Virus record (IMG/VR): IMGVR_UViG_3300046517_001636 | Coordinates: 1-38,679 of that record | Reading direction: 5' to 3' (one strand) | Origin: a virus | Length of the DNA stretch: 38,679 nucleotides | In this document: piece after piece, positions 1-6,400 of the stretch | Layout of the letters: each line of letters begins with the position of its first letter | Numbering within the stretch: the stretch's first letter is position 1 | The notes under the pieces: generated by a model | What the model saw: the letters and a program-made list of their open reading frames with translations, nothing else | What the model was told of the DNA's origin: nothing | The model's database searches: none | Program-made: the position numbers and the translations under genes

Positions 1-126
1 GGGGCGGATGCGGAGCAAATCGCGTCTGTGGAGCGGATGATAGCGCGTTTGTGGGAATGGCGCGTGGCCAACCCAGACCGGCTAAAGGTGCCGGACGCCA
101 AAGGCGAAAAGCTGGCTTATGATTAA
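1..126 (+). CDS. C-terminal fragment of an unknown protein
   Basis: An open frame enters from the left edge and stops with TAA at 124-126, giving 41 residues that end in KGEKLAYD. The fragment is hydrophilic and probably helical (EQIASVERMIARLWEWR). I recognise no family. It lies on the same strand as, and 52 nt before, the next gene, so the two may be cotranscribed. The start and most of the protein lie outside the window. Confidence 0.5.
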   Translation, partial: GADAEQIASVERMIARLWEWRVANPDRLKVPDAKGEKLAYD

Positions 127-178
127 AGATGCCGCCCTTGAGCAGAAATCCCCATGATCCACGTCACAAGGAGGAAGC

Positions 179-832
179 ATGACCATCGAGCAAGAGCACG
201 ACCGCGGCCGCCCGCTGAAAATCCGCGACCAAGCCCAGGAAGTCGGCGAGCACGGGAAAAACGACGCGCCGCCTCGAGCTCGTGACCCGCTGGCGCTCGC
301 CGGCGTCACCGTCCAGGCCGTTGACCAGATCGGTGAGTCAGCCGCGCACGAGATCGAGCAGGCCGCGGCGGCGGTCGAGGAGGGCGCGGCGGAACTACGA
401 CGGAGAAGAGGCATGAACTCAGACGACATCGTGAAGCTGGGCGAGGATCTGGCCAAGGCCATCGTGCAGGCCGCGCAGGATCAGTTGACCAAGGCGCAGG
501 CCGAGCTCGACCGGGCCAAGTCGGTGGCCGACATCGTCCTGGCCCAGGCCAACGACGAGGCCCGCCGGATCGACGAGGGTATCGCCAGCCGCAAGGCCGC
601 CACCGAGAAGATTCTGGAGGGTTACACCATTCTCGAAGGGCAGACGGCGGACGATCCCCGGCAGCCGGGGCCACCTCCCGGCGTCTACAACGACAGGGAC
701 GACGCGACCGGCCAGGCCTATCGAGATGAACTGAAGCACAAGACCGAGGGCCAATTCTTTAGCGACGAACTCAGCAAGCTTAATTCCCGCTACCCGTCTT
801 TGGTCGGTGCCGGCCAGACCAGCCAGCCGTAG
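179..832 (+). CDS. Hypothetical coiled-coil protein
   Basis: 217 aa, family not recognised. An AGGAGG Shine-Dalgarno at about 169-174 supports the ATG at 179. The N-terminal 75 residues are charged and rich in Ala and Glu. Residues 80-150 (DLAKAIVQAAQDQLTKAQ and onwards) look like a long amphipathic helix or coiled coil. The C-terminus is Pro-rich and then hydrophilic. There is no signal peptide or membrane segment. An in-frame ATG at 413 (residue 79) has its own GGAG-like site, so a shorter 139-aa product is possible. It sits upstream of the phage methyltransferase and is probably an accessory phage protein. Confidence 0.7.
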   Translation: MTIEQEHDRGRPLKIRDQAQEVGEHGKNDAPPRARDPLALAGVTVQAVDQIGESAAHEIEQAAAAVEEGAAELRRRRGMNSDDIVKLGEDLAKAIVQAAQDQLTKAQAELDRAKSVADIVLAQANDEARRIDEGIASRKAATEKILEGYTILEGQTADDPRQPGPPPGVYNDRDDATGQAYRDELKHKTEGQFFSDELSKLNSRYPSLVGAGQTSQP

Positions 833-888
833 CCTGGATCGAGTGACGGCGCACTCGGGAATAGTGGAAACCAGATGAAGGAGATGAT

Positions 889-1440
889 GTGGCTGGATTT
901 TCTGGGAGGTTTGACTCTGCAAAGCAGGATTGGGAAACTCCAATGGAGATTTTCTCGCCGCTTCACGCTGAGTTCGGCTTTACGCTAGACGCCGCCGCCT
1001 CATTCGAGAACAGGAAGGTACAGGAGTTTTTCGACGCGGCGGCTGACGGGCTTGCGCAGGATTGGGGCGCCGAAACCGTTTGGCTCAACCCGCCTTATGG
1101 CGACGGGGCGGCGAAGATGTCGGATTGGGTCAGGAAGGCATATCAGGCGAGCCGGAAGGGCGCGACCGTTGTAATTCTGATCCCGGCTAGGACAAATACG
1201 GTCTGGTTCCAAGACATCTGCCTTCGCCACGCAGAGGTCAGGTTCATCCGAGGAAGGCCGCGTTTTGGCGGCGCCGATCATGGTCTCCCCCAGCCCCTTT
1301 GCATCGTCGTATTCCGCCCAGGTGCCCGTGAGGGTTCCGTGTCGGGATTTAAGTTGCCAAGGACAGGGGTGGCGGTCGCTTCGCAAGCTGAATTGTTCGA
1401 GCAGTGCGCAGACGAGAGTTGTGGGCACCAGAGGGGATGA
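889..1440 (+). CDS. Phage DNA N6-adenine methyltransferase (Dam family)
   Basis: 183 aa, resembling the compact phage Dam-type N6-adenine methyltransferases (PF05869-like), which use S-adenosylmethionine to methylate adenine in DNA. Visible motifs are DWETP (14-18), FTLDAAAS (31-38) and the catalytic NPPY (67-70) in VWLNPPYGDG. These match the family order. The length is typical. The start is GTG at 889 with AAGGAG five bases upstream; the next ATG (943) would remove the conserved N-terminal DWETP block. The C-terminal 35 residues look unconserved. Likely roles are protection from host restriction or regulation of phage DNA; the recognition sequence cannot be read from the protein. Confidence 0.88.
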   Translation: MAGFSGRFDSAKQDWETPMEIFSPLHAEFGFTLDAAASFENRKVQEFFDAAADGLAQDWGAETVWLNPPYGDGAAKMSDWVRKAYQASRKGATVVILIPARTNTVWFQDICLRHAEVRFIRGRPRFGGADHGLPQPLCIVVFRPGAREGSVSGFKLPRTGVAVASQAELFEQCADESCGHQRG

Positions 1441-1442
1441 GG

Positions 1443-1577
1443 ATGACGCAAACGCCAGAGATCATCTGCAAATTTGCGGCCGGCGATGTTCGATCACCAC
1501 TGTCTTGTGGATGTCCTAAATGTTGCCCGGACTGGCGGGCCTGGAGGAGAAATCCCCATGAACCAGCCAGGCTATAG
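1443..1577 (+). CDS. Tiny Cys-rich protein (44 aa), candidate
   Basis: A 44-codon frame starts 2 nt after the methyltransferase stop and has a purine-rich GAGGGGATGAGG stretch just upstream. The product has Cys at 9, 22, 24, 27 and 28 (SCGCPKCCPDW), which suggests a small metal-binding knuckle, and ends in RRNPHEPARL. It overlaps the end of the convergent small membrane gene by 6 nt. The family is not recognised. Support is position, ribosome site and Cys spacing only; it could be a chance frame. Confidence 0.45.
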   Translation: MTQTPEIICKFAAGDVRSPLSCGCPKCCPDWRAWRRNPHEPARL

Positions 1578-1772
1578 AAACGTCTTGAACAGGATTGCGA
1601 TCGTCATGGCCAGATTGGTCGCGACCATCCATTTCAGGACGGTCAAGTCGGTGTCGATCCGCGCGGCTCTGTTCTCGTATGCTGCGGCCTCTTCGGCAGC
1701 GGCCCGCGCCTTGTCGTCGGGCACGTTGCCGGCCCGCAGGGCGTCGTAGAGCTTCGCCATCATGATAGCCAT
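1572..1772 (-). CDS. Small tail-anchored membrane protein beside integrase
   Basis: 66 aa starting at MAIMMAKLYDAL. The N-terminal two thirds is a charged Ala/Glu/Arg helix (KARAAAEEAAAYENRAARID). The C-terminus is one hydrophobic segment (MVATNLAMTIAILFKTFL), so it probably sits in the inner membrane with its helix in the cytoplasm. It resembles small coiled-coil plus transmembrane proteins common beside alphaproteobacterial prophage integrases, but I cannot name a family firmly. The start at 1772 lies 3 nt after the integrase stop with GGAG about 8 nt upstream, so it is almost certainly cotranscribed with the integrase. A longer upstream start would overlap the integrase and lacks support. 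Confidence 0.7.
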   Translation of the reverse strand: MAIMMAKLYDALRAGNVPDDKARAAAEEAAAYENRAARIDTDLTVLKWMVATNLAMTIAILFKTFL

Positions 1773-1774
1773 TT

Positions 1775-3016
1775 TCAAACTCCGGTGGTGAGCGCGACGA
1801 CGTTGTCCGCGAGCGCCGCGCGGCGCGGCCGCCCAATTCGGTTGCCGGCGAGCTGCATGACGTGCGCGGCCCACCGCTCGAGCGCGGCGCGGCGTTGGTC
1901 GAGATAGAGGGCCTTATTGTAAACGCCACCCACGCCGCTCTTGTGGCCGCCGACGTGGCCGAGGATCGTCTCCACGATATGGGGTGGCACGTCGAAGCGC
2001 TCGTGCAAGGCGGTCGATATCGAGCGCCGGAAGTCGTGCAGGCGCCAGGGCGCGACCGCAGAGCCGAGTTTCTTATCGAGCTCTTTTTTCGCCTTGGCGA
2101 AACCAGAGAACGGGCCTTCACCGTAGCCAAAGACCAGATCCCGATCGGGCCGGTGCTGCAGCCGGGCCGCGAGGATGGCGCGCGCAGGCGCCGAGAGCGG
2201 GATGACATGCTCGCGGCTGTTCTTGACGCGGGCCGGCGGCAGGGTGATCAGCGCCGCCCCGATATCGATCTCGCCGCGCCGCAGGCTGGTGATCTCATCG
2301 CGCCGGGCACCGGTGAGGATCAGAAGCCGGACGATGGCCGCATAGTCGTCGTCCACGTCCTCGCCGTCGAGCGCGCGCCAAATGGCGCCGAGCTCGGGAT
2401 CGCTCACGGCGCGGTCGCGGACGACGGGTTCGCACGGCATGTTGGTGAAGGCAACCGGGTTGCTCTCGATCAGTCCCTCGCGGCAGGCCCACATGAAGAA
2501 CGCGGACCAGGAGGCGCGCGCTCGGGTGGCCTCGCCCGCGCCGTTGGACGCGCTGAGCTCGGTGAGGCGCCGGGCGATCATGGCGCGGCTCACGGCGGTG
2601 ATCGGTTCGCGGTGCAGCGGGAGCAGACATTTATTGAGGTGGCGGGTGGTCTCGCGCACGGTCTTCGGCTTAAGCCGCGGCGATTTCCAAACGAGATACC
2701 GCGGCAGCAGGGCACCGATCGTCGTGGCCGCCGCGGCGCGGGTGCTGGTCTTGTCGCCGGCCGGATCGCCGCCGAGCCGCCGGGCCGCCATGATGTCCTT
2801 GGCCTTGGCGCGCGCCGCGGCCGCGGGAACGATCGCCGGCGAGCCGAGCGATATCTTCCGGGCACGGCCATCGACCTCGTACATGACGGTCCAGGTCCGG
2901 GCGCCGCTGGCGCGGACGCGCAGCCCGAAGCCAGGGATGTCCTCATCCCAAAACGTTGTGTCGGCCTTGCCGGCCGGGCAGGCCAGGGTGCGGATCGTCT
3001 TGTCGGAGAGCTTCAT
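1775..3016 (-). CDS. int: Tyrosine-type site-specific integrase
   Basis: 413 aa from MKLSDKTIRTL. It catalyses integration and excision of the phage by strand exchange at att sites. The N-terminal part (about 1-95) is an arm-DNA-binding domain of the DUF4102-like type (DIPGFGLRVRASGARTW). A SAM-like core-binding domain spans about 100-190 and the catalytic domain about 200-385. Expected active-site residues are visible: Arg238 in TGARRDEI, Lys265 in VKNSREHV, His327 and Arg330 in LHDFRRS, His354 in LGHVGG, and nucleophile Tyr366 in GVYNKA. The frame is open to 3157, but that stretch runs through the repeat-bearing leader, so I chose the ATG at 3016. It is intact. Confidence 0.95.
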   Translation of the reverse strand: MKLSDKTIRTLACPAGKADTTFWDEDIPGFGLRVRASGARTWTVMYEVDGRARKISLGSPAIVPAAAARAKAKDIMAARRLGGDPAGDKTSTRAAAATTIGALLPRYLVWKSPRLKPKTVRETTRHLNKCLLPLHREPITAVSRAMIARRLTELSASNGAGEATRARASWSAFFMWACREGLIESNPVAFTNMPCEPVVRDRAVSDPELGAIWRALDGEDVDDDYAAIVRLLILTGARRDEITSLRRGEIDIGAALITLPPARVKNSREHVIPLSAPARAILAARLQHRPDRDLVFGYGEGPFSGFAKAKKELDKKLGSAVAPWRLHDFRRSISTALHERFDVPPHIVETILGHVGGHKSGVGGVYNKALYLDQRRAALERWAAHVMQLAGNRIGRPRRAALADNVVALTTGV

Positions 3017-3038
3017 TCGTAAGAGCCTTTGTGTGTTT

Positions 3039-3064
3039 CTGGGTAGGGCCTGGGTAGGGTTTTG
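3039..3064 (+). repeat. 26-bp direct repeat, copy 1 (candidate att/arm site)
   Basis: 26 bp identical to 3291-3316. Each copy contains two CTGGGTAGGG units in tandem followed by TTTTG. This copy lies 23 bp upstream of the integrase start. Repeated sites beside an integrase are commonly arm-type integrase or excision-factor sites, or part of attP. That function is inferred. Confidence 0.6.
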
Positions 3065-3271
3065 GTCGGATATTGGCTTCCACGCATTTCCACGGGTTGC
3101 CACGCTGGTGTGAGAGTTATCATTGATACATCGGCCTTTCTTGCATTTCGTTTCCATTCATAGCAGTTCCTCGCCATGCATTGCAAGCGTCATATTCCCA
3201 GAAGCTATGTGCGTGTTCGCGGCTGAGATATGTCTAATATAGACAATATCTCATATACTTAGCCATTAACT

Positions 3272-3316
3272 CCCTACCCAGGAAAGGCGCCTGGGTAGGG
3301 CCTGGGTAGGGTTTTG
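3272..3316 (+). repeat. 26-bp direct repeat copy 2 with an 11-bp inverted repeat
   Basis: 3291-3316 repeats 3039-3064 exactly. Just before it, CCCTACCCAGG (3272-3282) is the exact inverse of CCTGGGTAGGG (3290-3300), with a 7-nt centre, and CCTGGGTAGGG recurs at 3301-3311. The motif is therefore present in both orientations. The region is non-coding, in the roughly 500-bp stretch between integrase and repressor. Candidate roles are attP with arm sites, or an operator controlling integrase. Confidence 0.6.
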
Positions 3317-3340
3317 CGCTGACAGCCGCCGATTTGCCAA

Positions 3341-3391
3341 TTGGACAATTTGGACAATTTGGACAATTTGGACAATTTGGACAATTTGGAC
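3341..3391 (+). repeat. Tandem 9-bp repeat TTGGACAAT
   Basis: Five perfect tandem copies of TTGGACAAT (3341-3385) are followed by a partial TTGGAC (3386-3391). There are no spacers, so this is not a CRISPR. It lies in the non-coding stretch 3017-3510 near the integrase promoter side. It may be an iteron-like protein-binding array or a slippage-prone simple repeat. The core GGACAAT recurs as CGGGACAAT at 37704-37712. Confidence 0.7.
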
Positions 3392-3510
3392 GCCTACCCC
3401 GAGCCCCACAAGCGGCCACCCGTGCACCACGGGCCAGCCTTGAGCCTCGGGCAAACGCCGCTGCGAAGGGTGGCCGGACACATGTCCGCAGCCGGCCACC
3501 CCATCAATCC

Positions 3511-3687
3511 CTAGGTTTCCTCGTCCTCAGCCAGGACCGCCACCGCGATGACATCCGCGATGAGGCAGCGGCAAACGCGGGCGGCGCACCGATAGCGGCA
3601 CACCCCGTCGCCGGCGTGCGGGCAGCGCAGGCGCGGAGCGCCGTCGGCGGGCTCAGCTCCGGTCGTCGGGTGGTCGCGCTGTTGCAT
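3511..3687 (-). CDS. Small Cys-rich protein downstream of repressor, candidate
   Basis: 58 aa from the ATG at 3687, overlapping the repressor 3' end by 35 nt in another frame. The second half has a Cys pattern (RCPHAGDGVCRYRCAARVC, then RC) followed by a hydrophobic stretch IADVIAVAVLAEDEET. This looks like a small metal-binding fold rather than noise, but I recognise no family. The ribosome site is weak (a G-run 8-12 nt upstream). It would be cotranscribed with the repressor. Confidence 0.4.
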   Translation of the reverse strand: MQQRDHPTTGAEPADGAPRLRCPHAGDGVCRYRCAARVCRCLIADVIAVAVLAEDEET

Positions 3688-3976
3688 TGGTTTGCCCCCA
3701 CAGCTTCGGCCGGATGCGCGGCGCGGCCCGCACACGCGGCGGCCCCGCCTCTGCCGGGTCCATGCGCATGTCTTTCATTTTGCAGTGCAGCGCGCGCGCC
3801 ATATGCTCGAGCGCCTCGACGGTGATCCGCCGGTGGCCGTTCTCAAAATGATAAATGGCGTGCTTCGAGACCCCGATCGCCTGGCCGAGCGCAGCCTGCG
3901 TCATGAGCCGGTGCTCGCGGATCTGCGCGATCCGCTTGCCGATGACCGCATCTCTCTTGCTGATAACCTGGTCCAT
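3653..3976 (-). CDS. XRE/Cro-CI-type HTH repressor
   Basis: 107 aa from MDQVISKRDAVIGKRIAQIR, with AGGAG 8 nt before the ATG. Residues 13-67 form a typical helix-turn-helix of the XRE family: IGKRIAQIREHRLMTQ, then AALGQAIGVSKHAIYHFENG and the closing RITVEALEHMARAL. The C-terminal 30 residues are Pro/Arg-rich with no peptidase domain, so RecA-driven self-cleavage is not expected. It sits between the integrase and the divergent LuxR-type gene, as expected for the lysogeny regulator. An upstream in-frame extension to 4057 lacks a good ribosome site. Confidence 0.88.
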   Translation of the reverse strand: MDQVISKRDAVIGKRIAQIREHRLMTQAALGQAIGVSKHAIYHFENGHRRITVEALEHMARALHCKMKDMRMDPAEAGPPRVRAAPRIRPKLWGQTNATARPPDDRS

Positions 3977-4241
3977 CACCGTCGCTCCTCTTGCGTTAAG
4001 TTGCGTGTGATTGATCCCCGGTATTTTTCTCCAGCCGTCGTTACCGCCCCGATCCAATATGAAGCCAGGATGACACGCATTGCCACCAAAACGTGTAGCT
4101 ATATGACTCCCATTTCCTCTTATAGCCGCCGCCGCTAGCGGCTCGGCCGGCGCCCGCCATCCATGGGTTGTGTCAATTATGATTCCTTTGCGCGAATTTC
4201 ACGTTAAATTGACCCCTAATTTCTTAGGGGCGCATACCAGA
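3977..4241. promoter_or_regulatory. Divergent control region between two regulators
   Basis: Intergenic DNA between the XRE gene (-) and the LuxR-type gene (+), more AT-rich than its neighbours. It contains a perfect 12-bp palindrome GCCGCTAGCGGC (4131-4142) and an inverted repeat CCCCTAA/TTAGGGG with a 4-nt centre (4213-4230). A TTGACC hexamer at 4209-4214 could be a -35 element for rightward transcription, but the matching -10 (GCATAC) is poor. Both palindromes are plausible operators for the flanking regulators. Confidence 0.45.
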
Positions 4242-4514
4242 ATGATCCAGCACTACGATGGGGTTGCCATGCCCCATAGACCGAAGCGCGCACGCCCTCC
4301 TTCGATGAAACTGACAGCACGCCAACGGCGTGTCCTGTGCCTCATCGCGGACGGCAAAACGGCCAAGACCATCGCGCGCGAGATCGGCAAGAGCGAAACC
4401 ACGGTCCTCGATTATATCGAGCGCATTAAAACCAATCTCGGCGCCACCAATCGCACCAACGCCGCCGTCATCGCCGTGCGGAAGGGATTGCTGAACAACA
4501 AGCCGAAGAAATAA
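4242..4514 (+). CDS. LuxR-type (GerE) DNA-binding protein without sensor domain
   Basis: About 90 aa consisting almost only of a LuxR/GerE helix-turn-helix: KLTARQRRVLCLIADGKTAK, then TIAREIGKSETTVLDYIERI and KTNLGATNRTNAAVIAVRKG. No receiver or autoinducer domain precedes it, so its activity must be controlled by expression or a partner. The start is uncertain. ATG 4242 is given. ATG 4269 (81 aa) has the better ribosome site (GATGGGG). A GTG at 4170 would read through the 4213-4230 palindrome. It diverges from the XRE repressor, suggesting a paired switch. Confidence 0.75.
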   Translation: MIQHYDGVAMPHRPKRARPPSMKLTARQRRVLCLIADGKTAKTIAREIGKSETTVLDYIERIKTNLGATNRTNAAVIAVRKGLLNNKPKK

Positions 4515-4537
4515 AAAAAGCCCCGCAAGGCGGGGCC
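4513..4537 (-). terminator. Rho-independent terminator after the lysis genes
   Basis: On the minus strand a perfect 7-bp GC stem (GCCCCGC/GCGGGGC, 3-nt loop, + positions 4520-4536) is followed by seven T (complement of 4513-4519). It lies 22 nt past the endolysin stop. On the plus strand the same stem follows the LuxR-type stop codon directly, so it may act in both directions, although the T-run is only on the minus side. Confidence 0.85.
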
Positions 4538-4558
4538 AAGTCATGGGGGGCAACGCCT

Positions 4559-5512
4559 TCACCTTATCGACAATTTCTCGTAAGGGAAAATGACTTCGAC
4601 CTCGTCGTCCGTCTGAATGCCGAGCGATTCCATCAAGCCGGGGCTGATGTCGGCGACGCGGCCGGTACTCTCGTGCGGCCCCCAATCCGCCGGGAAGGCG
4701 GTGAGCGACCGGCCGGTGGGCAGCGCGCGCACGAGCGCGACTTGCTCGAGCAGCATAGCCCGCGGCGTCACGTCGTAGTCCCATCGGCAAGCGATATAGT
4801 GGGCGTGGGGATCCAATCGACGCGCGAGGCCCGTAGTTTGCGGAGGCTGTCGAGGAAGAAAAAGATGCGGTGCATCCTCGACCTCATCAATAAAAGCCAA
4901 TCCCTCATCTGATGCCACTCCCTTGTCATTCGGGCCGCCGAACCATGAAACCTTGCCGCACACCGACGATGCTTCCGGCGCTTGCACACCCTCGCCGCCG
5001 GCCAGGACACCGGCGATGGCGCGGCAGATATCATCGAATTCCGCATTGTAGATCATCGCGTCGGTCTCGCTGTCCACAAAGCACGTCTCGATCAGGATCG
5101 CCGGCATAGCGGTGTTGTTGAGGAAATAAAGGTCGGTGCGCTTCTTCGGACCGCGGTTGGTGAAGCCGCACGAGGCGATCGCCGCCGACACCTGGCCGGC
5201 GAGCGCGTTCTGCGTGACGTACAGAACCTCGGTCCCCATCGGCTTTGCCGTCTCGACATAGGCGTTGAAATGCACCGAGATGTCGAGGTCGCGCTGCTGC
5301 GCATTGTGCGCCTCGACGATGGTCTTGAGGTTTTCGTCCTGCGATCTGGACGTGTCGTCGTGGAATATTTTCACGTTCACGCCGTGGTCGCGCAGCCGGT
5401 CGGCGAGTCGATTGACCACGTTGCGGGCCTCCTCGACCTCGTCGAGCAGCCCGCTCGCGCCGCGCACGTATTTGCCGTGGCCGGATGAGATGACGATGCG
5501 TCCATATGCCAT
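4559..5512 (-). CDS. N-acetylmuramoyl-L-alanine amidase (endolysin)
   Basis: 317 aa. The N-terminal half (1-172) is an Amidase_3-type zinc amidase that cuts the bond between N-acetylmuramic acid and the peptide stem. Visible ligands are His12 in ISSGHGK, an acidic residue near 25-28 (DEVEEA), His81 in ISVHFNA and the catalytic Glu142 in LIETCFVD. The C-terminal half (about 240-310) looks like a double-psi beta-barrel fold (DWGPHESTGRVADISPGL, then LGIQTDDEVEVIFP), perhaps for wall binding. There is no signal peptide, so export probably needs a holin; the candidate lies 14 nt upstream. Confidence 0.9.
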   Translation of the reverse strand: MAYGRIVISSGHGKYVRGASGLLDEVEEARNVVNRLADRLRDHGVNVKIFHDDTSRSQDENLKTIVEAHNAQQRDLDISVHFNAYVETAKPMGTEVLYVTQNALAGQVSAAIASCGFTNRGPKKRTDLYFLNNTAMPAILIETCFVDSETDAMIYNAEFDDICRAIAGVLAGGEGVQAPEASSVCGKVSWFGGPNDKGVASDEGLAFIDEVEDAPHLFLPRQPPQTTGLARRLDPHAHYIACRWDYDVTPRAMLLEQVALVRALPTGRSLTAFPADWGPHESTGRVADISPGLMESLGIQTDDEVEVIFPYEKLSIR

Positions 5513-5525
5513 AGGTGGATCCCTC

Positions 5526-5816
5526 TCAAGGTTTCTTGCCGAGCTCGCGCGTCATGATATCGACGACCTTGTCCAGCCGATCCTTGTTCGCCTGCGTCTC
5601 TTTCTCGGTGACAGTCAGGCGATTGTTGATCTCCGCGAGGTGCGGCGAGCCACGCACTTCGAGAATGTTCACCCGCGCCTCCAGCTCGACCATATAGGCA
5701 GTAATCGAGAGCACGGCCGCGCCGATGGCAACGCCTTGCGCCACCAGGAAGTAGACCAGAGCCTGGTTATCGTGGAACCACGATTTGACGGAAGTCATCA
5801 TGGATCTCGGTTCCAT
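5526..5816 (-). CDS. Small membrane/coiled-coil protein, candidate holin
   Basis: 96 aa. One hydrophobic segment at about 20-42 (LVYFLVAQGVAIGAAVLSIT) is followed by a charged coiled coil (LEARVNILE, then EINNRLTVTEKETQANKDRL). It is directly upstream of the endolysin on the same strand, the usual place of a holin. A single-pass helix plus coiled coil fits some class III holins or lysis regulators. Function is inferred from position. Starts at residue 1 or residue 6/7 are both possible. Confidence 0.7.
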   Translation of the reverse strand: MEPRSMMTSVKSWFHDNQALVYFLVAQGVAIGAAVLSITAYMVELEARVNILEVRGSPHLAEINNRLTVTEKETQANKDRLDKVVDIMTRELGKKP

Positions 5817-6020
5817 CCGGAGCCTTGAACGCCGGCCACATAACCGCTAGATTTCGGAGTAAGCGGGGAATGGCCGCAGCCACCCCCCGCCGCCGCTAGA
5901 TCAGGAAGCTAACCCAAAACCGGAAGCACCAGCCGGTTCTAGTTTTCCTAATCGTCACGGCAATCGCGATGGGTAGAGCCATTGCGATTCCTCCGTTCAA
6001 GGCAAGCGAGGCTTTCGCTC

Positions 6021-6048
6021 AAAGCCGGGAGAGCCCAACTCTCCCGGC
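6021..6048 (-). terminator. Strong hairpin after the RHH gene, likely terminator
   Basis: Perfect 10-bp stem GCCGGGAGAG/CTCTCCCGGC with a 5-nt loop (6024-6048). On the minus strand it is followed by TTTGAG, a poor T-tract. It lies 50 nt past the RHH stop. I see no gene in the rest of 5817-6097, only a weaker AACCGG/CCGGTT inverted repeat near 5920-5940. Confidence 0.6.
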
Positions 6049-6097
6049 AGCGCCGCTGGCCCGACGCCCCGCTTTCGCCCGCCTCAAAGCCTGTCCG

Positions 6098-6313
6098 CTA
6101 GTCCTTTCTGGGCCGCCGGCATCGCCCGGACAGCGCCTGCACAAGCAGCCGCCGGATCGCCTCGGGGCGGGAGGGGGCCACCGGTTGCCAAGCCCGCCAG
6201 CCGTCCAGTTTTGCCAGCAAATCGGCCTGCAGCCGTGTCATGACCGGCGTCCCTATCTCTTTGGGACGACGACGTTTCTCATATTTCGTGATTTCACGAC
6301 TTGACGTGGCCAT
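6098..6313 (-). CDS. Ribbon-helix-helix DNA-binding regulator
   Basis: 71 aa. Residues 21-62 match the ribbon-helix-helix pattern: a beta strand (TPVMTRLQ), helix A (ADLLAKLDGWRAWQ) and helix B (SRPEAIRRLLVQALSG). The N-terminus is basic (EKRRRPKE). These proteins bind palindromes as dimers and often repress themselves. Two related palindromes lie at its start (6286-6299 and 6317-6332), the second only 3 nt before the ATG where a ribosome site would be. It diverges from the recombination operon, which it probably controls. The start is not certain because no clear Shine-Dalgarno is seen. Confidence 0.8.
   Translation of the reverse strand: MATSSREITKYEKRRRPKEIGTPVMTRLQADLLAKLDGWRAWQPVAPSRPEAIRRLLVQALSGRCRRPRKD
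6286..6299. promoter_or_regulatory. Operator-like palindrome 1
   Basis: TCGTGA-TT-TCACGA, a perfect inverted repeat inside the first codons of the RHH gene. It shares the TCGTG/CACGA half-sites with the palindrome at 6317-6332, so both may bind the same dimeric regulator. Confidence 0.55.
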
Positions 6314-6316
6314 GTG

Positions 6317-6332
6317 TTCGTGGTACCACGAA
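6317..6332. promoter_or_regulatory. Operator-like palindrome 2
   Basis: TTCGTGGTACCACGAA, a perfect 16-bp palindrome 3 nt upstream of the RHH start and about 70 nt upstream of the rightward recombination operon. It is a likely autoregulatory operator for the RHH dimer or tetramer; binding is inferred. Confidence 0.65.
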
Positions 6333-6338
6333 ACAGTC

Positions 6339-6373
6339 GGGTCGGCAAGGTGCTTGTAACACCCCGCCGACCC
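6339..6373 (+). promoter_or_regulatory. Leader stem-loop of the recombination operon
   Basis: The arms GGGTCGGC (6339-6346) and GCCGACCC (6366-6373) enclose a second stem GGTG/CACC with a 7-nt loop. It ends 16 nt before the GGAGG ribosome site at 6390-6394 of the next gene, so in the transcript it would form in the 5' leader. It could be an attenuator, a stability element or a protein site. Confidence 0.5.
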
Positions 6374-6400
6374 TAACCCGAGAGCCGATGGAGGTTACCC

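Noticed and set aside
1862-3022. Long plus-strand frame opposite the integrase
   Set aside because: Integrase catalytic residues on the minus strand are intact; the plus frame is a high-GC shadow with no motif or ribosome site.
3341-3391. Possible CRISPR array
   Set aside because: Units are 9 bp, strictly tandem and without spacers; no cas gene is present.
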